IMG/VR virus record: IMGVR_UViG_3300018080_000003
Span: 79,728-143,727 of that record
Length of the DNA: 64,000 nt
Source: a virus
Strand: one strand, 5' to 3'
Position 1 is the stretch's first letter. Each line of letters starts with the position of its first letter. The translations under genes and the position numbers were made by a program. Positions 6,993 to 14,140 of the stretch are shown in pieces. The notes under the pieces were generated by a model. That model was not told the origin of the DNA. It made no database searches and saw nothing but the letters and a program-made list of their open reading frames with translations.

Positions 6993-7727
6993 TCAGTGAG
7001 CCGCAATCCAAACCGACTTGGCCCCCGACGCGTTGCCGCGGCAGAGCCCGCAGGTGGCGCACGTAGCGCGACCCGAGACCGCCGGACAAGACACCTCACC
7101 CTTGGCCGGAGCCGCATCGCGGTCCTCGTCAGCCCGGAAGTAGCGCCAGCCCGCGGCCCGCGCCTCGGTCGCATCCGCCGGACTGTCGCAGCTGGCCATG
7201 AGCCATGCCGCAAGCTCCGGGCGCGAACGCCACGAGTGAGTGTAGCCGGTCCAAGAACCCGCCGCGTCGGCCAGCTCCGCTACCAGCTCCACTGGCAGCG
7301 CAGCCGGGTCACCGTACGCCCCAAAGCGAAGCGCCTTACCGCGCAGACGCGACAGCGCCCGAACCTTGTTGGTCCCGCGGCTGTAGGTCGACGCCCACAC
7401 GCTACGTGGCGCCTGAAAGGCGCGCTTGGCGACGTAGCACATGGTGAGACCGTTCTCCCGGGCCACCGAAGGGCGCCGAGGACAGTCGCCGCAGATCGCA
7501 GCGTCCTCGCCCGTTTTGATCGCCTCATGCGGCGCGACGTCGGCAGGAAGGATCCACAGCTGGACCATGTGGCCCGTCTTAGTATTCTTGCTGTCGGCGT
7601 CGAGACCCGTCAGGACCGCGACGATCGGCTCGCCGTTGAGCCGCGACGGTCCGCGCCAGATCACCTCAGACCGAGGCGTCCGCTTTCGGATCACGTCGCG
7701 CTTGGCGCGAATGTTGATCAATTGCAT
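6993..7727 (-). CDS. Cysteine-rich conserved phage protein, 244 aa
   Basis: The start at the ATG ending 7727 follows TGGAGGACAACAAC. CGDCPRR and a later C lie near residues 78-100, then FGAYGDPAALP, GYTHSW, LMASCDSPADA and GWRYFR, and a C-terminal CATCGLCRGN. This ordered set of motifs recurs in a phage family of unknown function; the two CxxC clusters look like a zinc or Fe-S site. Soluble. Own leader and own transcription-unit layout suggest independent expression control. Confidence 0.75.
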   Translation of the reverse strand: MQLINIRAKRDVIRKRTPRSEVIWRGPSRLNGEPIVAVLTGLDADSKNTKTGHMVQLWILPADVAPHEAIKTGEDAAICGDCPRRPSVARENGLTMCYVAKRAFQAPRSVWASTYSRGTNKVRALSRLRGKALRFGAYGDPAALPVELVAELADAAGSWTGYTHSWRSRPELAAWLMASCDSPADATEARAAGWRYFRADEDRDAAPAKGEVSCPAVSGRATCATCGLCRGNASGAKSVWIAAH

Positions 7728-7793
7728 GTTGTTGTCCTCCACTCTGCGCGCATGCGTCACATGCACGCAGAGGGGAGAGCAGCAAAGCTGCCC
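7728..7793 (-). promoter_or_regulatory. Double-hairpin leader, copy L3
   Basis: Hairpin 1 GGGCAGC-TTT-GCTGCTC with a changed loop, hairpin 2 CTCTGCG...CGCAGAG (7742-7772) with CATG-type bases inside, then GGAGGACAACAAC. Different stem sequence but same architecture as the 6917-6986 copy. Confidence 0.6.
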
Positions 7794-7800
7794 AGACGGC

Positions 7801-8235
7801 TCACTGCTCGCGCAGCACCGTCATCGCATCCTCGTCGAGGCCCGCGAGGAATTCGTCGACCTTGTCCACGGTCGCGACGCACGCCTCGTAGATGCGCTCT
7901 GCGCGTCGCGAGTCCGTGTCGTACCCAAACTCCGCACAGAAGTCCTCGAAAGACTCGCAGTAGCGAGCCGCGTCCGCGTCGGACATCAGGCTGTGAAGCA
8001 CGTCCGCCGCTTTGGGTTCGTGCTGAAACGCCGGACCCATGTGGAAGCTGGTGGTCAGCGTCCGCATGGCAGGCTTGCTGAAGTGAGGGCCCGGTCCGGG
8101 CCAGCTCAGCGTGACCGTCCAGCTCGTAGACCCAGCCGGCATGTCGCTCGGGGTGACGTCCACGCAGCCCATGACGGACTGCGTGCGGATCCCAAGCTTT
8201 TTGCAGAGCTTGTCTGCGTCAGTGAGATTGTTCAT
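7801..8235 (-). CDS. Hypothetical protein, 144 aa
   Basis: Start at the ATG ending 8235 after GGAGGACAACAATC. N-terminal KLCKKLGI helix, a beta region with VTLSWPGPGPHFSKP, and an acidic helical C-terminal half (FEDFCAEFGYDTD). The last segment resembles many small phage proteins that carry a FxxxCxxFGYDxDS pattern; function unknown. Confidence 0.75.
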   Translation of the reverse strand: MNNLTDADKLCKKLGIRTQSVMGCVDVTPSDMPAGSTSWTVTLSWPGPGPHFSKPAMRTLTTSFHMGPAFQHEPKAADVLHSLMSDADAARYCESFEDFCAEFGYDTDSRRAERIYEACVATVDKVDEFLAGLDEDAMTVLREQ

Positions 8236-8302
8236 GATTGTTGTCCTCCTGCGGAGCCCCGTTGCGCACGGAGCCCCGCAGGAGAGCAGCAAACGCTACT
8301 CT
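8236..8302 (-). promoter_or_regulatory. Double-hairpin leader, copy L4
   Basis: Hairpin 1 GAGTAGC-GTTT-GCTGCTC (one G-U pair) and hairpin 2 CCTGCGG...CCGCAGG (8248-8282), then GGAGGACAACAATC. Stem bases differ from the other copies yet remain paired. Confidence 0.6.
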
Positions 8303-8312
8303 CGCGTCGCGG

Positions 8313-8570
8313 TCAGGCCGCGTCCTCGTCGGCGACCATCAGCACCACGTGGTGCCGCGACCCGCCGTCGGTGGTCCCGCAGCAGTCGCACGAGCGCCAC
8401 GAGAACTCCTCGTCGCGCTCCGCGTCGCCGTTGCAGAGCCATCCTTCCTGCGAGAGCGCATCCAGCCCCTCGGCTACCTCGCGCTCGCGCTCGTCGGTGA
8501 TGTCATCCACGTAGCCGTGCGCAATCGTGTGCACACAGTCCACGCAAACCTCTAGGTCGTGAGTTTGCAT
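8313..8570 (-). CDS. CDCCG-motif small phage protein, 85 aa
   Basis: Start at the ATG ending 8570 after CAGGAGGACAGAT. CVDCVHTIAHG near the N-terminus and FSWRSCDCCGTTDGG-R-H near the C-terminus give four clustered cysteines in two pairs, likely a small zinc-binding fold. The S-x-C-D-C-C-G-x-x-x-G-G-x-R-H pattern is common in small phage and actinobacterial proteins of unknown function. First gene leftward from the divergent control region. Confidence 0.75.
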   Translation of the reverse strand: MQTHDLEVCVDCVHTIAHGYVDDITDEREREVAEGLDALSQEGWLCNGDAERDEEFSWRSCDCCGTTDGGSRHHVVLMVADEDAA

Positions 8571-8862
8571 ATCTGTCCTCCTGTCGCCCACTAGGGCAAC
8601 GCTGACCCCCGTTGCGCTCTGCAGCGCCCCGGGCCGTCGTTCCACCCCCTGCCCCACCGCTGCACCCCGATGCCCCTGGCCTGTGAAGCGTGACGCTAAT
8701 AGTAATTAGCGTCACGTATAACATGGTACGTTACGGTTACTGAAATATCGTCACGCACCACACAACAAGTAAAACGGGGGTCAGCGGTGGGGCAGGGGGT
8801 GACCGGCAGGGTCGAGGCACAACGGGGTGCCGCGATGGTACAGCCGGTGAGAGGACATACAG
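8571..8862. promoter_or_regulatory. Divergent control region with mirrored leaders
   Basis: No gene. Centre: an 11-bp stem dyad GTGACGCTAAT/ATTAGCGTCAC (8690-8715), an additional CGTCAC at 8749-8754, and GTTAC twice at 8730-8740, in the most AT-rich stretch nearby. Outward on each side the same two blocks occur as inverted copies: AACGGGGGTCAGCG (8773-8786, and inverted 8600-8613) and CAGCGGTGGGGCAGGGGGTG (8782-8801, inverted 8643-8662). Two divergent transcripts would therefore carry matching 5' leader blocks. No clear TTGACA/TATAAT pair is visible. An origin function is possible but unsupported. Confidence 0.65.
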
Positions 8863-9069
8863 ATGACCAAGCTACTTACTAAGAGCATCGAGCGATGGCG
8901 CGCTACGGCGAGTCAGCGTCGCTTGCACGGCGGTGCGACCGTCACGCGGTTCTTCGTCTGCGAAGCGGACGGGGAGCGCCACGGCGAATTCGTCGGTTAT
9001 GGCCGAACGCCTGGCGACCGTAAGAGCTATGCCATGGCTGCCGCCCGCAAAGCGTGGGGGCTGTCATGA
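8863..9069 (+). CDS. Small basic hypothetical protein, 68 aa
   Basis: The ATG at 8863 follows GAGAGGACATACAG. The N-terminus is a basic helix (KSIERWRATASQRRLHGG), followed by a beta segment TRFFVCEADGERHG and a helix. First gene rightward from the divergent control region; overlaps the next start as ATGA. Function unknown. Confidence 0.72.
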   Translation: MTKLLTKSIERWRATASQRRLHGGATVTRFFVCEADGERHGEFVGYGRTPGDRKSYAMAAARKAWGLS

Positions 9070-9269
9070 TGCGGCTCTGCTACTACCCAGCGAACGTGGC
9101 TTGGGGGTTCGTCTTTGGCGACACCCCGATCCGCATGGGCGACGGGCCGCTGCTCTACAGCGGGAAGAACGCCAAGGCGAGGGCCAAGGCGGACGCGGCG
9201 CGGCAGGGCCTGACGGTCGTGCTCGGACGCGTGGTTCCCGCGGGGCCTAACCGCGACGCGGCTCGCTGA
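9066..9269 (+). CDS. Small hypothetical protein, 67 aa
   Basis: ATGATG at 9066 and 9069 overlaps the previous stop. Aromatic beta N-terminus (LCYYPANVAWGFVFGD), then a basic alanine-rich helix (KNAKARAKADAARQG). Function unknown; same unit as the previous gene. Confidence 0.72.
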   Translation: MMRLCYYPANVAWGFVFGDTPIRMGDGPLLYSGKNAKARAKADAARQGLTVVLGRVVPAGPNRDAAR

Positions 9270-9276
9270 GCCGTTC

Positions 9277-9342
9277 GGGCAGCTTGCTGCCCTGCTTTCA
9301 GCTCGCATGCCAGACATGCGGGCTGAAAGGAGGACAACAACC
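9277..9342 (+). promoter_or_regulatory. Double-hairpin leader, copy R1
   Basis: Hairpin 1 GGGCAGCTTGCTGCCC (9277-9292); hairpin 2 TTTCAGC-TCGCATG-loop-CATGCGG-GCTGAAA (9296-9328) with loop CCAGA between two CATG-type ends; then GGAGGACAACAACC. Compared with 9800-9864 the stem letters differ but the pairing and CATG-N5-CATG core are kept, which is covariation. Confidence 0.65.
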
Positions 9343-9792
9343 ATGAAAACTATCGAGCTGAAACAAGACACGATTCTCGTGTCGGCAACGACGCCCCTCG
9401 GAAGCCCGATCCTCACTGAGGACGACGGCATGGGCCCGCTCTGGGCCTGGAGCGACAACCCCTACGGTGGCGTCTCTGCCATCGTTCGGGCGCAGTCCTA
9501 CGAGAAGGCTCTGGAGATCGTTTACGATCTCCTGCCGACGATCCCGGAAGACGAGGTGCACGAGGCCTATGGCTTCGACTGCGAGGGCGAGTTCCAAGCG
9601 GCCATCTCGCGGGGCGAGCAGCCGGAGCTGATCGAAGGCTACCACGACCAAGCCAACAGGAGCGGCACGGGAATTGTCTCCGTCGACCACTGCGAGCGCA
9701 TGTGGAAGCTGGACCACGAAAACGCAAAGTATGCGGTCCGGCTGAAGGTGCGTCACTTGGACGACGTTCTTCTCGACGACTTGTTCGATTGA
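9343..9792 (+). CDS. Hypothetical protein, 149 aa
   Basis: The start follows GGAGGACAACAACC. An acidic soluble protein with LWAWSDNPYGG, SYEKALEIVYD, and DEVHEAYGFDCEGEFQAA, then a C-terminal segment ending DVLLDDLFD. The VHEAYGFD segment recurs in phage hypothetical proteins I have seen. No catalytic motif. Expressed from its own leader. Confidence 0.75.
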   Translation: MKTIELKQDTILVSATTPLGSPILTEDDGMGPLWAWSDNPYGGVSAIVRAQSYEKALEIVYDLLPTIPEDEVHEAYGFDCEGEFQAAISRGEQPELIEGYHDQANRSGTGIVSVDHCERMWKLDHENAKYAVRLKVRHLDDVLLDDLFD

Positions 9793-9799
9793 GATGTCA

Positions 9800-9869
9800 G
9801 GGCAGCTTGCTGCCCTCGTCTCTGGGCACATGCACGACATGTGCCTAGAGAGGAGGACAACAACATGAA
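9800..9869 (+). repeat. 70-bp inverted leader repeat, right copy
   Basis: Identical over 70 bases to 6917-6986 on the opposite strand: hairpin 1, hairpin 2 with loop CACGA, GGAGGACAACAAC and the first five coding bases. The genes that follow the two copies encode unrelated proteins, so the leader moved or is maintained independently of the gene. Confidence 0.85.
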
Positions 9870-10140
9870 GTATGCGACAAAACGCTTGCTCGATTCCGTC
9901 TGGACCGTGGCATTCACGGTCACGAAGGATGGCAAGGCAACGATCCACGGCTACAGCCGTGACTGCCAGCTGGGTTACGACCTGGAGGGCGATCTTCCGG
10001 TGTGCCGGCTCATCGAGGGTCCAGGCCGTGAGGTAAAGGCGCTCGACGTCAAGCTCGCGACCGAAGCGGGCTCGCGTTCGACCTTGTATCAGGTGTCGAA
10101 CCCTCGGCACGTATTCAGCTACGGCGAGGTACAGGTATGA
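9865..10140 (+). CDS. Hypothetical protein, 91 aa
   Basis: Start set by GGAGGACAACAAC. Beta-rich small protein (WTVAFTVTKDGKATIHGYSR, YDLEGDLPVCRL). Overlaps the next start as ATGA, so it leads a four-gene run 9865-10713. Function unknown. Confidence 0.72.
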   Translation: MKYATKRLLDSVWTVAFTVTKDGKATIHGYSRDCQLGYDLEGDLPVCRLIEGPGREVKALDVKLATEAGSRSTLYQVSNPRHVFSYGEVQV

Positions 10141-10310
10141 CGACCACCAGGCGTGCACGGCGCTTCGCGAACCAATACGGGTTCGGCTCCGATCTTCGAA
10201 AGCTCAAGCGGCCGGCTCGGCGGCGCGAGCGCCGCAACATCAACCAGGCGATCCGACGCGGCGACTACGATGCGGCGATGCGCCCCCTGACAGAGAGGTA
10301 CGTGGCATGA
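10137..10310 (+). CDS. Small basic protein, 57 aa
   Basis: ATGA overlap with the previous stop. Extremely arginine-rich (RRARRFANQYG, KRPARRRERRNINQAIRRGD), with net charge strongly positive, so RNA or DNA binding is likely. The R-R-N-I-N-Q-A-I-R-R-G-D-Y-D segment resembles its neighbour's AYNQLTRAFGY, so the pair may be related. Confidence 0.68.
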   Translation: MTTTRRARRFANQYGFGSDLRKLKRPARRRERRNINQAIRRGDYDAAMRPLTERYVA

Positions 10311-10477
10311 ACAAGAACACGGAGAAAGCCGCCAGGTTTCATATCCGCTGCTGCCTGCGACGTGGGCGCAGCAAAAGCCAGGCCTACAACCAGCTGACGC
10401 GAGCGTTCGGCTATGGTCCGGACATCGGTGCACTCATCGACGATGAGTACGAGAAAGCGAAAGGGGACGTGGCATGA
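10307..10477 (+). CDS. Small basic protein, 56 aa
   Basis: ATGA overlap. N-terminal basic helix with two adjacent cysteines (HIRCCLRRGRSKSQAYNQL) and an acidic C-terminus (IDDEYEKAKGD). Ends in the same GDVA/YVA-type tail as the previous gene. Function unknown. Confidence 0.68.
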   Translation: MNKNTEKAARFHIRCCLRRGRSKSQAYNQLTRAFGYGPDIGALIDDEYEKAKGDVA

Positions 10478-10713
10478 ATCTGAACGGCAACATCAAGCAT
10501 GGCCGCTTCGGCGGCGACGTGTTGGCGGCTACGCGCTGGGAGAAGAGGGAAGGCATGCGAAAGAGTCGTGTCGTCCTGATCCAGATCGCCAGCGAGTGGT
10601 GTACAGCCATCCACTGCGAGGGGGATTATGAGTGGCTGTACGGCAAGTACTTCGTGACCCCGGAAGCGGCGTGGGAGAGCTTCACGGAGCGGGCGCGAGA
10701 CTTGCTCTCGTGA
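10474..10713 (+). CDS. Small hypothetical protein, 79 aa
   Basis: ATGA overlap. A beta segment RVVLIQIASEWCTAIHCEGDY then helix AAWESFTERARDLL. Two cysteines five residues apart. Function unknown. Confidence 0.7.
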   Translation: MNLNGNIKHGRFGGDVLAATRWEKREGMRKSRVVLIQIASEWCTAIHCEGDYEWLYGKYFVTPEAAWESFTERARDLLS

Positions 10714-10719
10714 GGCGAT

Positions 10720-10785
10720 AAGACAGCAGGGATGCTGTCTTCCTTTCGGTGCCTGGCATGGGTCAGGCTTCGAAAGGAGGACAAC
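10720..10785 (+). promoter_or_regulatory. Double-hairpin leader, copy R3
   Basis: Hairpin 1 AAGACAGC-AGGGAT-GCTGTCTT (10720-10741) and hairpin 2 CTTTCG...CGAAAG (10743-10776), then GGAGGACAAC. Both stems have entirely different letters from the 9800 copy but the same size and spacing. Confidence 0.6.
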
Positions 10786-11070
10786 ATGAACACGTTCAAC
10801 ATCAAGACGGACGAGCACGGCGATCAGACCGTCGAGATCCGAAACGAGCAGGGCGACGTGGTGGCTGAGATCATCGCGGTGCCCGTCAGCAAAGATGGCA
10901 TGAGCATCGACGTTCGGCCGATGGTTCACGCCAGGGTGCAGAACATCGTTTTCGGTGTCGATGAGATGGATCGCATGAGCGACCGCTTCGTGTACAACAC
11001 CAAGAACCACAACGGCAACATCAACGATGTTTGCCTCCCCTTCGTGTGCGTGGAGGTCAACCCGTCATGA
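10786..11070 (+). CDS. Hypothetical protein, 94 aa
   Basis: Start after AAAGGAGGACAAC. All-beta looking with a DEHGDQTVEIRNEQGDVV repeat-like start and a V/I alternation later. Acidic. Couples to the next gene by ATGA. Function unknown. Confidence 0.72.
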   Translation: MNTFNIKTDEHGDQTVEIRNEQGDVVAEIIAVPVSKDGMSIDVRPMVHARVQNIVFGVDEMDRMSDRFVYNTKNHNGNINDVCLPFVCVEVNPS

Positions 11071-11447
11071 GACAGCTACCGGCAAACCTTCAGGGAAAGC
11101 TCATCGAGAGCTACTACGACGGGGGCGAGACCCCGCTCGACTACAACCACCCCGACTTCGACGCGACGCGCGTCGCGACCGCCATCGTGCGGCACGCCTA
11201 CGCGATGGGCATCGAGGAGGGGCGAGACCGCGCCGAAGGTCGCTACCCGATGGTTAACGGGAGGATGGGTGCGCGAGTAAAGCATCCTGTGGGGGGAGAA
11301 GAGGTACACGCACAAGACGCGATCGAAGACCTTGATGGCATCCTTTGTGTGATCCTCAGCCATCTGGTCGGTCGTATGCGGTACACGGAGATGGTCATCG
11401 CGCGGGCTCACCAGGAGCTAGAGCGGGCGGTCGTCAAAGAAGCCTGA
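11067..11447 (+). CDS. Hypothetical protein, 126 aa
   Basis: ATGA overlap start. Helical; AIVRHAYAMGIEEGRDRAEGRYPM and a second helix ILSHLVGRMRYTEMVIARAHQELE. Possibly a small regulatory or structural subunit. No motif recognised. Confidence 0.7.
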   Translation: MRQLPANLQGKLIESYYDGGETPLDYNHPDFDATRVATAIVRHAYAMGIEEGRDRAEGRYPMVNGRMGARVKHPVGGEEVHAQDAIEDLDGILCVILSHLVGRMRYTEMVIARAHQELERAVVKEA

Positions 11448-11546
11448 GAGGGAAGCGCCTTGCTGGCGCCCCTCGGGGCGCACGAAAGTTCAATCCAATT
11501 GAACGTTCGTGCGGCCCGAGGTGCACGAGCACCCAAGGAGACAAGC
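11448..11546 (+). promoter_or_regulatory. Long hairpin leader
   Basis: A large imperfect hairpin (CCTCGGG...CCCGAGG, 11471-11521, containing GTTCAAT/ATTGAAC at the tip) precedes AAGGAGACAAGC. A smaller GGCGC stem lies before it. This is a divergent member of the leader class. Confidence 0.5.
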
Positions 11547-11935
<389 letters not shown>

Positions 11936-11939
<4 letters not shown>

Positions 11940-12151
11940 ACGGCTCTCCCATCTCTGTGGGCAGCAAGGTGCACGTCGGCGAGCCCTACTCGGACGAGTA
12001 CGACGAGGGCACCGTCGTCGAGCGTGAAGGCGACTGTCTCCTGGTCTTCTGGTCGCGCTGCGGCGAGGAGTACTGGGAGGCAGAGGACGTGCTGAACCAC
12101 GGTCACCCTGGCTGCTGGCCGGAGGTGCCGATCGCTGAGCGCGCGAGCTGA
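11936..12151 (+). CDS. Small hypothetical protein, 71 aa
   Basis: ATGA overlap. SVGSKVHVGEPYSDEYDEGTVVEREGDCLLVFW looks like a KOW/SH3-like small beta barrel, with a C-terminal WEAEDVLNHGHPGCWPE. Possibly binds nucleic acid or protein. Function unknown. Confidence 0.7.
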
Positions 12152-12279
12152 GCTGAGTTGAGCGTGCAGACTTGAGCGGCCCTCAGGCCGCCGCCGCGCC
12201 CCTTGGGGCGCCGTGTCCACTCTCCGTCCTCCGGGACGGGGCGTGGCCACGGTGCATCAGGCATCGACAGGAGGACGAC
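12152..12279 (+). promoter_or_regulatory. Leader with three short hairpins
   Basis: No gene. GCGGCCCTCAGGCCGC, GCGCCCCTTGGGGCGC and CCGTCCTCCGGGACGG are three back-to-back perfect stems before CAGGAGGACGAC. Same position and purpose as the double-hairpin leaders but with a third stem. Confidence 0.55.
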
Positions 12280-12630
12280 ATGGAACGACATCAGATCAAC
12301 AACGAGGACCACGACCGCCAGGCGCTCGAAGCCTGTGCGGCATCCCACGAGCAGTTTCTCCATGAGCTGGGCGCCTTCATGGGCATGCTCAAGGAAGATG
12401 CCGAGGCCAAGGACCTCGACCACACCGACGTCTTTCGGCTCATCGACGAGGCGGCGAAGATCCTGGGTCCGAACACCCGGCTCGATCAGCACGTCCAGTG
12501 CACGCAGGAGCTGATCCGAAACCTCGCGGAGGCCGGGCGCTCGCACCGCATCGCCTGGGTTCGCCGCGGGCTGCAGACCGCTTACAACGGCGCCAAGCGG
12601 CACCGCGACTACCTGAGAGGCGAGCTTTGA
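12280..12630 (+). CDS. Helical hypothetical protein, 116 aa
   Basis: Start after CAGGAGGACGAC. Mostly amphipathic helices (EQFLHELGAFMGMLKEDAEAK and a C-terminal basic helix). No motif recognised. Confidence 0.72.
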   Translation: MERHQINNEDHDRQALEACAASHEQFLHELGAFMGMLKEDAEAKDLDHTDVFRLIDEAAKILGPNTRLDQHVQCTQELIRNLAEAGRSHRIAWVRRGLQTAYNGAKRHRDYLRGEL

Positions 12631-12714
12631 GCTGACCCTTCCTCGCTAGGGCCTGAGGAGCTATCTTCTCGGGCCCCTGCGAGGGCGCGTGAGCCCAACA
12701 GAGGAGAACCAAAG

Positions 12715-12948
12715 ATGATCAGAAGGAAGGCAAGCACGGTGCAGCAGTCACAGCGCGAGCGCGAGAAGGCGCGGGCGTATTGGAACACGCTGATGCCTCA
12801 GGACAAGGAAGCGCTCGCGGACGCGATGGTGTTCGGCGAGAACCTGGTCGAGGCCGGGTTCTTCGAGCGGCTTCCGAGCGGCATCTTCCAGGATGAGCTG
12901 GGCGAGCTGATGGTTCAGCGAGAGATCGACTTCATCCCCCGCGCATGA
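12715..12948 (+). CDS. Hypothetical protein, 77 aa
   Basis: ATG preceded by AGAGGAGAACCAAAG. Basic N-terminus (RRKASTVQQSQREREKARAYW) and acidic helical C-terminus. The 84 bases before it hold an imperfect GGGCC stem only. Function unknown. Confidence 0.7.
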   Translation: MIRRKASTVQQSQREREKARAYWNTLMPQDKEALADAMVFGENLVEAGFFERLPSGIFQDELGELMVQREIDFIPRA

Positions 12949-12971
12949 GCGTGGGTCGAAAGGGGACAGAC

Positions 12972-13355
12972 ATGAACGACGACAAGGCAGGAAAGATCGC
13001 GCTGCTCGCGGCGGAGAACGCGGCGGAAGGCTTCATCTACGGCATGGTGCAACATGCAGCGGAGGCCATCAACAAGCTGGCGGAGGATCACTCAGTGAGA
13101 CTCACCGACGCGAAGATCCGACTCAGTTACGGCCGCCGTCGCGGCATGAACGTGAGCTACGGCTGGCGCGCGGAGATCGAAAAGGGCGCCTTCGACGTGG
13201 ATGAGGGCGCCGTCTACGCGTTGCGCGACATCGCGGAGAACGGTCGGAGCTGGGAGTCGGACGGCGCCGTGAGGGCGGTGGAAACGATGATCTCCTGGAT
13301 GGGAGAGGTCTTCCGCGCTGGATCTCGGCGCCCGTCGTGGGAGGACTCAAAGTGA
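12972..13355 (+). CDS. Hypothetical protein, 127 aa
   Basis: Start chosen at 12972, after AAAGGGGACAGAC, rather than the ATG at 12945 that overlaps the previous stop. Central RLSYGRRRGMNVSYGWRAEI strand pair and flanking helices. The stop overlaps a GTG start of the next gene. Function unknown. Confidence 0.72.
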   Translation: MNDDKAGKIALLAAENAAEGFIYGMVQHAAEAINKLAEDHSVRLTDAKIRLSYGRRRGMNVSYGWRAEIEKGAFDVDEGAVYALRDIAENGRSWESDGAVRAVETMISWMGEVFRAGSRRPSWEDSK

Positions 13356-13615
13356 GCTACAAGAGCCTCAGCGACGCGCCCTGGTGCCAGGCCCTGAACG
13401 ACTGGATCGAATCCCAGAACGCTCGGGTGCTCTGGCGCGAGCTGAAGACGGACCGGGAGGTCAGCTGCTACGAGGCGAAGGGTAAGATCTTCGTGGTCGT
13501 CGCCTACGCCCACGGCTGGGAGCTGCTCATTCCTGCGTCCGCAGACAACGACGTCAAGAAGACGCTGGAGGCCGCGGAGGCCTACCTCAACGCACACCAC
13601 GAAGGAGAAAACTGA
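13352..13615 (+). CDS. Hypothetical protein, 87 aa, GTG start
   Basis: GTG at 13352 overlaps the previous TGA and follows GGGAGGACTCAAA. A tryptophan-rich start (APWCQALNDWIESQNARVLWREL) followed by strands KIFVVVAYAHGWELLIPA. Function unknown. Confidence 0.72.
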   Translation: MSYKSLSDAPWCQALNDWIESQNARVLWRELKTDREVSCYEAKGKIFVVVAYAHGWELLIPASADNDVKKTLEAAEAYLNAHHEGEN

Positions 13616-14031
13616 TGCCATTCATCGTAGGCAAAGAACTGCGCGCTGGAGCGCGCCTGACCATCTCAGCACCGCAGGGGGGAGGCGAGAGTAACCCTGG
13701 AATGACCATCTCCGTCTCAGACGACGCTTCTCTGACGGAGGCTTTGGAGATCCAAATCAGCCACGAGGACCTCATGCGGGCGCTGACCGGCCACGGCTAT
13801 ATCCGATGCCAGGCCACCTGGCGCGTGTCCAAGCTCGGGCTCAAGCGCGAGCACAAGGAAGAGAAAGGTGTGACCGAGGAGAACCTTCACACCTTTGAAG
13901 TCGATGGCTGGAAGGGCCGGAAGGAAGACCTCAAGAACTTCCATCGCAGAACCTACGACAAGAAGAGCGGGGAGTACACCGCTCGCGTTGGCTTCGAGCG
14001 CTGGGTTCCGATCGAGGACGAGGATGTATGA
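13615..14031 (+). CDS. Hypothetical protein, 138 aa
   Basis: TGATG junction with the previous gene and GAAGGAGAAAAC as ribosome site. Beta-rich with a lysine/glutamate-rich centre (KLGLKREHKEEKG) and YDKKSGEYTARVGFERW near the end. No family recognised. Confidence 0.73.
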   Translation: MPFIVGKELRAGARLTISAPQGGGESNPGMTISVSDDASLTEALEIQISHEDLMRALTGHGYIRCQATWRVSKLGLKREHKEEKGVTEENLHTFEVDGWKGRKEDLKNFHRRTYDKKSGEYTARVGFERWVPIEDEDV

Positions 14032-14104
14032 GCCTCGGTTCTTCCCTCGGCTGGGGGACGTCAAGCTCATCCAGGAAGGCAAGAGAGTTGACTCAGACTC
14101 GTAA
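14024..14104 (+). CDS. Microprotein, 26 aa
   Basis: ATG at 14024 overlaps the preceding gene by eight bases, with GAGGACGAGG as ribosome site. Product starts MYEPRFFPRLGDVKLIQ, protein-like in composition. Its TAA is inside the GTAAC site at 14101. Function unknown. Confidence 0.45.
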   Translation: MYEPRFFPRLGDVKLIQEGKRVDSDS

Positions 14105-14118
14105 CAGGCGTTACAACA
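14088..14118 (+). promoter_or_regulatory. Dyad promoter of the MoxR/VWA operon
   Basis: TTGACT (14088-14093), seven bases, GTAAC-AGGC-GTTAC (14101-14114), with TACAAC as a possible -10. The same TTGACT-N7-GTAAC-N4-GTTAC geometry occurs at 19531. The dyad would lie between -35 and -10, a place where a repressor blocks polymerase or a MerR-type activator remodels the spacer. Confidence 0.6.
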
Positions 14119-14140
14119 GACATCGAAAGGGGAACAACAC

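Noticed and set aside
8503-8724. Minus-strand ORF crossing the divergent control region
   Set aside because: Would overlap the CDCCG-motif gene in another frame; no ribosome site and the sequence is explained by palindromes and leader repeats.
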